This document shows positions 58,646 through 64,000 of a DNA stretch of 64,000 nt, piece after piece. Both the position numbers and the translations under genes were made by a program. The stretch comes from Cornus controversa (lineage: Eukaryota > Streptophyta > Magnoliopsida > Cornales > Cornaceae): the NCBI GenBank assembly GCA_026545225.1, contig CM048852.1, positions 10,278,501 through 10,342,500 on the forward strand. The letters are read 5' to 3'. The notes below the pieces were generated by a model that worked only from the letters and a program-made list of their open reading frames with translations, made no database searches and had not been told where the DNA came from. Position 1 is the first letter of the stretch. The number at the start of each line of letters is the position of its first letter.

Positions 58646-59249
58646 TGATAAGTGCCAAATGCTGCGCATTTCAGCCCTTAAACATGCATATAATAGTACT
58701 TTAGTAATGCATTGCTATATCGTTTTAGTTTAATTTGGTTTAATCTTGATGGTCCAGAAAGCCAAAGAGCATGTTTGCCTAAGTTTTAATGTCAAAAGAA
58801 TATCAAAAGGATCTGCAGGGGCATTCTTGTCATTTCACTTTAAATGCTTGTATTGGGTATATTTTCATGATTATTTAACTGTCTTGTTACAATTAAATAT
58901 CATTTCATGTATATGCACTAATAAGTAATTGCAGGGGCATATTAGATATTTTTATTAAAAGGGCAAATAGGGAATTTAGACTAAAAATGAAACCCTAGCC
59001 TTTATCTTATACGTGTGTTTTATAAAAGAAAAGTGTGTGGCGATTCTAGGGTTCAAGCCGAGAAAAAAAATAGTAAAGGAGAGTGTAGCGGCAAAAGATG
59101 AACAAAAAATACGAATTTGGTCTCTTATACAGAACCAAAAATTGGAGGGCTTGAAATTGAAGATATACAGAAGTGTGTATATAGTGATAGAGAGAAGAGT
59201 TTGTGGCATACGGTTCCTTTGAGGCGATGGAAGAGATGATCCCATAATT

Positions 59250-59395
59250 GAACATCAAAGTTCTCTTCCTCGATCTTATATAGAACATCAGACCCTTCTT
59301 TGTCGATCTTATATAGAACATCAAACCTTTCTTTGTTGATCTCATACAGAACATCAGACCATTCTTCGTCAATCTCATACAGAACATCAAAGAAT
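59250..59395. repeat. 33-bp minisatellite, about four units
   Basis: Units of 33 bp with ATCTTATATAGAACATCA (or ATCTCATACAGAACATCA) and TTCTTTGTC-like spacers repeat about four and a half times. On the minus strand they translate as an 11-residue repeat of the type MFYIRSTKKGL. No start, partner exon or family supports a gene. Confidence 0.85.
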
Positions 59396-61120
59396 CTTAG
59401 ACTAAAACATCATGAGCTTGCACGTATTGGTCGAAAAGGAAAATCCAAATGCATGGTATAATCGTTCTAATCTCGTCACTTACATATGCACATGCGTACT
59501 AGTTGAAGATTTCCTGTTGACATACATTCATCATAGGCGCACGCTTAATTGATGCATATATGATTTCTGTATATCATGGTTTCTGCATTTCAATTTTTCT
59601 TATTTACATCTCCCACCTAGAAGGGGAAAAAATAACATTTGATTTATTAGAGAAAACATTTTTAGGTGCACTAAAATGTGTCTAGTGAATTACGTTCCAT
59701 TCAGTAATTTATTTTTGAGTTGTGAGTTTAACTAGCCATTGATTTCTTTCCTTTTAGCTTTTGTGCTCCTTTTTCAACTAGGAAAAAAAAACTGCAACAT
59801 TGTATAACATGTACAGGCATTATTGCTGCTCCAGTTTTTCAACCTAACACTAGTACCCATCTTTTTCAGCATTTCAAAATAAAAAATAGGATGTTTTTAA
59901 ATGGAAACATTAGGTGGCATTGCATCTCCTGAAGACTACAATGATAACATTTTTCTGCAACAAAAGGTAGTTAAAAGAACCATAATGATCATATCTAACA
60001 CTGAAATACTCATATGTACGGTGTATTTAACCCTTTCCAGGGAATGTACTTTTATCGTGTCTTCTTTATAGAGTAAATATTGTCCACGTTAATGTTAACT
60101 AATAAAGTTATAATTTCATTCCCTAAATTTGCATCTATGAATTTTTCATGACTCGCTAGAAATGCCCGTCAACAAACCCTTCTTTCTTATGAAATCTAAT
60201 TTCTACTGATTTTACATTCTTGTATTGCTCACGGGAAATAATTGTATCAAAAAATGTGGTCAACCTCTTCCAAGTTTGGTTGGCCCTCCTGTTAATTGAA
60301 GTGTCTATGTGCTATTAGTTGATGTTAGTTGACGTCAGACACGTCAAAAGTCAATTAATTTGAAAAACTAAAATGTCAAAATTATCCCTCCTTTTTAATT
60401 AATATTAAAATCAAATTATATAATCATACATAATAAAATTTATCTATTAAAAACATAATTTAAAATTAAAAATAAATATAACTTCATATATACCATATTC
60501 AGTAACTTTATATATATTAGTATATTTGAAATATATATATATATATTAATATATTATCCAAACTAGAATCACATATTTTGAACAATTAGTATTTATTACA
60601 CATTATAACTAAGTACGATATATACACGTTCATATATACATGTTGATATGTAATGAATATTGCATATTCAATGCCCTTAAAATTATATGAATTAGTGTCT
60701 TAGTAATATTTATTTCATATTTTTATTAATAATTTTAATATTTTTATGATTGCAGGTGATTAAGGGTAATTCTAATTAGGAATGGTGAAATCGGGCTGCA
60801 AATGGTGCTCATTTAGTTATCACTGAAGCTTGGCCCATTAGAGATATGTTTATATTGAAGATCCAAACTAAATGGACTAAAGAAATGGGCTGGAAATGAA
60901 TTTAATTGAAGAAAAGGAGCACGGGCCCATTCGCATAGAAGATTGGGCCAATTCAGGCCTAAAAAGTCCTGGACCCGTGTTGGTATTCAGACCATAACTC
61001 CGTACACGATTGTCAAAACGACCCAAACTCCGCGTGGGTTGAAGGAAATTCAATTCTGCACAATTTCATATTTCACGAAAATTTCCTAAAACGGACGTTT
61101 TCATCAACTTTATGCCCTAT

Positions 61121-61205
61121 TTGCGCAGCTGCCACTTTTTGGGCGCAAATGCCACTTTGTGAGGAGCAAGTGCCATTTTATTATGCGCACTTGCCACTTT
61201 GGGTA
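61121..61205. repeat. four units of about 21 bp, GCGCA..TGCCACTTT
   Basis: Units: TGCGCAGCTGCCACTTTTT, GGCGCAAATGCCACTTTGT, GGAGCAAGTGCCATTTTAT and TGCGCACTTGCCACTTTGG. They lie in the body of the Tat-like LTR, the same general position where the other LTRs carry their palindrome tracts. Confidence 0.85.
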
Positions 61206-62127
61206 GGCCAGGTGTCCCGTTGGTTTGTTTTCGCAAAGTAAAAAGGAGGAAACGAAGGAAAACTAGGGTATTCGGAGAGGGAGGAACACAGAGAGAAATA
61301 CAGAGGCGATTCGTGACGATACGGACAAGACGATGGCGATTTCATCATCGTTCAAGCTTGGACATCCGATCATGAGTGGCTAAATACCATTCCGGGGAAG
61401 TGACGTAACCCTAACCTATCTTTCAATGTTTTAAGTTGTATACTAATTTGGGAATGATTTACTGTATGCATTGATTGTATAACCGAGACGTAAACAATAG
61501 CTGTGCTATTGCTTTCAAATTGAATGTATTGATTCAGTGCATGTTTATTCTTGTTCTTGTAGAATGGATCTAAATTTGCAATGATTAGGGTTTGCTCTTT
61601 TCAACTTCTGTGATTTTGTTAAGACAGGTTATACAATAGTTTTCACATATCGTTCAATTTAGATTTTTGATAATTCGTACTAAGCAAAGATGGGTTATAA
61701 CATCATTAATTAGTCAGATGTATAGGCCATGCTAAGCGAAGACGAGTTATGCTTAATTGAATGTTGAACGAATTCTCTTGATAGAATTGAATTGGGCTTG
61801 TAGCCATTCTTTTCTGAATGCATAGAGTAAACGTCCCAAATTAGTACAATTATCATTGTTAGAGGGTTAGTGGTGAAGTCAGTTCCCAGGACCTTCTCTT
61901 CTTGATTAAATTTCATAATACCAATTAATTAAAAGCTTTAATTTGCTCAATTAATTTCACGATCAAACATCAACAATTATTTTCCAATTATTTTAGAATT
62001 AATTCAAAGACTGAGTAACATAACAATTCAACCTTGCAAGTCCTTGAGGTTCGACACCCTCTATATAGCCCTGTCCTACGAGGACTCGTTCTATTGCGAG
62101 TGGTTAAGTATAATTAAAATCACATCA

Positions 62128-63242
62128 CATGTATAATTAGATTACAGAATCCTTAAAACTTTCCTTCCCATCGCAAACACCATTTCCTCTGCCACCGATA
62201 CCACTATATCACCGACAACACCACCATCTCCTCTTATTATATAAATATATATGTATGTGTATATATGTCTCATATATCTCATAAAACAACAACATCTCTC
62301 TCCCTCTCTCTCTCTCTCTCTCATCATTTTCTCATTTCAGTGCCTGCTCTTACCATTCTACTCTCATAAGCTTCTAGTGCCCACTCTTACCATTCTACTC
62401 TCATAAGCTTCTGGCTTTGAAAGCCTTTCTTGGTAGATGTGATTTTAATTCTTTTCTACTTTAATTTATGTTTAATTTGTTCAATTTCTGTATGTATTAA
62501 CATCAATTCGAAATAGGATTTTGTGATTGATTTATGTAAATATTTAATTTTGTGGAGTATTGAGATCGATTCATGAACTAGAACTTTGGGAATTAATTTG
62601 AACATAGATTGCGAGTCTGAAAATGCATCTGATAACGATGCAAGCTTTGGAATTTGTTAAGATTTGTTTCAACTGGAGGATCAAAGGGATGAGAATGAAT
62701 ATTTTGAGTTAGAGGAAGTGAATAGTAAGGTTGATGAGATAAGTTTTGACTATGAAGAGACGGTTAGTGGTCGTGCAATCCACAGTTGGCATAACTGATT
62801 GGTGGAAAGAGTCGTTGTGGTGTGACAAAAAAAATTCTTGATGCAATTCCCAACCAAGTGCGCCAATTTCCTAGCACGCCTCTCGTCTACCAGAGCACAA
62901 CCTCGCTATACTTTGCTTAGCTACCAGATTGTAAAACCTAGACTTTAGAAAGTGAGATATCTTGTGTTCCACCATTGAAGCTTTATGTTCATGGTCTTTC
63001 TCTAAAATTCACTGCTTATATATATATACAAAATGTATTTGTATATACAACCTTGTTATATCTGTATAGCCATAGAGATGGGAAAGCAAGAGAATTTGCA
63101 AGTCGCGGGAACACCATCTCAAGGGTAAAAATGATATTTTGTATTTTGAATATATTATATCGACAATGATGCATGCATTGCATTTGGTTAACTAAAGGAA
63201 GGGGTATAATGGTAAAAGCACGTGAACTGTTAAAAAATAAAT
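62128..63242. other. spacer with microsatellite and a 40-bp duplication
   Basis: A (CT)n tract lies at 62296-62322. Behind it two adjacent 40-bp units share CTCTTACCATTCTACTCTCA and TAAGCTTCT (62342-62420). Short acidic frames near 62610-62800 (LEDQRDENEYFELEEVNSK) are not recognised. No gene is supported. Confidence 0.55.
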
Positions 63243-63429
63243 GTGTTGTAGACATTAAAAAATTACATGATGGACTCAAAATATAATTTGGGCTTGTCTT
63301 TAATTTAGCCCACTTTGAAATGTGGCCCAATGAGTCATAATTTAGAGATCAAACCCACTACAAATAAATGAGTTATGGGTTGGTCTACATTGTCTAAGGA
63401 AGTCCAAGCCCACTTGAAAATTGGTCTAA

Positions 63430-63437
63430 TGGATAAT

Positions 63438-63487
<50 letters not shown>

Positions 63488-63570
63488 TATCAAAAAAGAT
63501 AATTATTATTAAATATATATTGGATAATTATCACAATTATCGTAAAAGATAATTATACGATAATTATCAG
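63430..63570. repeat. palindromic motif tract, GATAATTATC type
   Basis: The perfect palindrome GATAATTATC occurs at 63523-63532 and 63559-63568. Variants are GGATAATTATAT, TGTAATTATCAA, AGATAATTATTA, ACAATTATCG and AGATAATTATAC. The tract lies upstream of the TATA box of this LTR. Confidence 0.8.
63437..63484. repeat. compound microsatellite (AT)n(GT)n
   Basis: About seven AT units are followed by seventeen GT units, inside the terminal LTR and just before its GATAATTATC tract. Confidence 0.95.
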
Positions 63571-63969
63571 AAGAAAAGAAAGTTACAAATTGATCCCTCT
63601 GGTAAGTCTATAAATAAAGATCCAGTGGTGGGGGAAAGAATTACCAGAAGACTCTCAGAAAAAGCTGAAACTCTGCAGAAGTCTTCACTCAAAATCCAAA
63701 ACTCCAAAGCATCTAAAACCTGAAGGAGAAAAATAACAAGTACATCATCCACATGCCGTTCTTCACCAAAGTTTTAATCCAATTCAAGATCAAGCTCTTA
63801 CAGCCCTTGAAGCCGAATCACCAAGGAGATTGAATCAGAGGAATTTATCTTTCTTTTATAAAGATCTACAGAGAATTGTACCCATTTTTCTTAAATTAAT
63901 AAAATTGTTTATTTGTCCCAAATTTTCGTTCCTAGATTTTCGGACACGAAAATTGTGTGTACAAATTTC

Positions 63970-63988
63970 TAGCACGCCTGGTGGGACC
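63970..63988 (+). other. primer-binding-site-like sequence TAGCACGCCTGGTGGGACC
   Basis: It begins seven bases after the LTR end. It resembles the TGGCACGCCCGGTGGGAC-type site found behind the 5' LTR of some plant Ty3 elements. The tRNA was not identified. Confidence 0.6.
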
Positions 63989-64000
63989 ATCTCTGTCTCC

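Larger units (their letters stand above)
58646..62127 (+). mobile_element. Athila/Tat-like LTR, interrupted or composite
   Basis: The left end TGATAAGTGCCAAATGCTGC corresponds to the LTR starts at 32031 and, on the other strand, 38208. The right part has TTCGACACCCTCTATATAG, CTATTGCGAGTGG and ends AATCACATCA. The right half, from about 60745 (ATGATTGCAGGTGATTAAGG), is a typical Tat-type LTR body. The middle (about 58870-60745) is longer than expected and probably contains an insertion. ATGATT appears at both presumed junctions (58867 and 60745). The flanking 5-mers (ATTGG and CATGT) differ, so a clean solo LTR is not proven. Confidence 0.55.
63243..63963 (+). repeat. 5' LTR of a Ty3-type element running off the right edge
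   Basis: The right end (GAAAATTGTGTGTACA) is fixed by the primer-like sequence after it. The left end is put at TGTTGTAGACATT and is uncertain by some bases. A TATA-type CTATAAATAAAG is at 63608 and AATAAAA at 63898, in the expected LTR order. The element body lies outside the window. Confidence 0.6.

Noticed and set aside
58646-62127. Calling this a single clean solo LTR
   Set aside because: The flanking 5-mers differ and the middle is too long; reported only as an interrupted or composite LTR.
62601-62830. Acidic open stretches (LEDQRDENEYFELEEVNSK) as a possible gene exon
   Set aside because: Short, without recognisable domain or splice-supported partners; resembles transposase leader regions but cannot be supported.
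1-64000. CRISPR arrays, bacterial operons, origins, rRNA genes
   Set aside because: Nothing in the window has such structure; it is plant nuclear DNA. No convincing tRNA or rRNA gene was seen.

Overview
This is a TE-rich plant nuclear window, and the genes it carries mark it as eudicot-like. The evidence is plant-style intron-rich genes (VARICOSE/EDC4 and Mediator subunit 18), plant LTR retrotransposons (Tekay/Del-like chromovirus, Athila/Tat-like Ty3, SIRE-like and short Copia LTRs), a plant-type L1 LINE family, MITEs, and long (CT)n, (AT)n and (GT)n tracts. I cannot name the species from sequence alone.

Layout. Positions 35-11706 (minus strand) hold the first ten coding exons of VARICOSE; its last exons lie left of the window. 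Its largest intron holds a clean 324-bp solo LTR. From about 12.1 to 44.6 kb the DNA is nearly all mobile elements. In order these are a Tourist-like MITE, a LINE 3' end, a Tekay-like solo LTR with a Copia-like solo LTR nested inside it, a second Tekay-like LTR with decayed pol in opposite orientation, an Athila-like remnant, another LINE, a broken RNase T2 gene, a CCA-rich inverted-repeat element, a long decayed Athila-like element with an antisense solo LTR inside its RT region, a Tekay RT remnant, a Copia LTR with primer site, a TRIM-like fragment, and a second copy of the first LINE family. Positions 45.5-46.1 kb hold a frameshifted SEC3 exocyst fragment that keeps its introns. Positions 48712-51324 (minus) hold a complete five-exon MED18 gene (217 aa). 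From 53 to 64 kb come a hAT-like element, a tandem duplication with a MITE in one copy, a Copia-like solo LTR, a Tat-like LTR, and the 5' LTR plus primer site of an element running off the right edge.

Only two protein genes look functional: VARICOSE (cytoplasmic mRNA decapping scaffold) and MED18 (nuclear Mediator head subunit). They have no shared operon-like logic; they are islands in repeat DNA.

The most unusual signal is that several unrelated LTRs each carry a short tract of variants of one perfect palindrome. The palindromes are TTCGATTAATCGAA, CGATGCATCG, ATAGTCGACTAT and GATAATTATC. Two LTRs of the same Tekay-like family carry different palindromes at the corresponding place, while the CGATGCATCG type also occurs in the unrelated Athila-like element.
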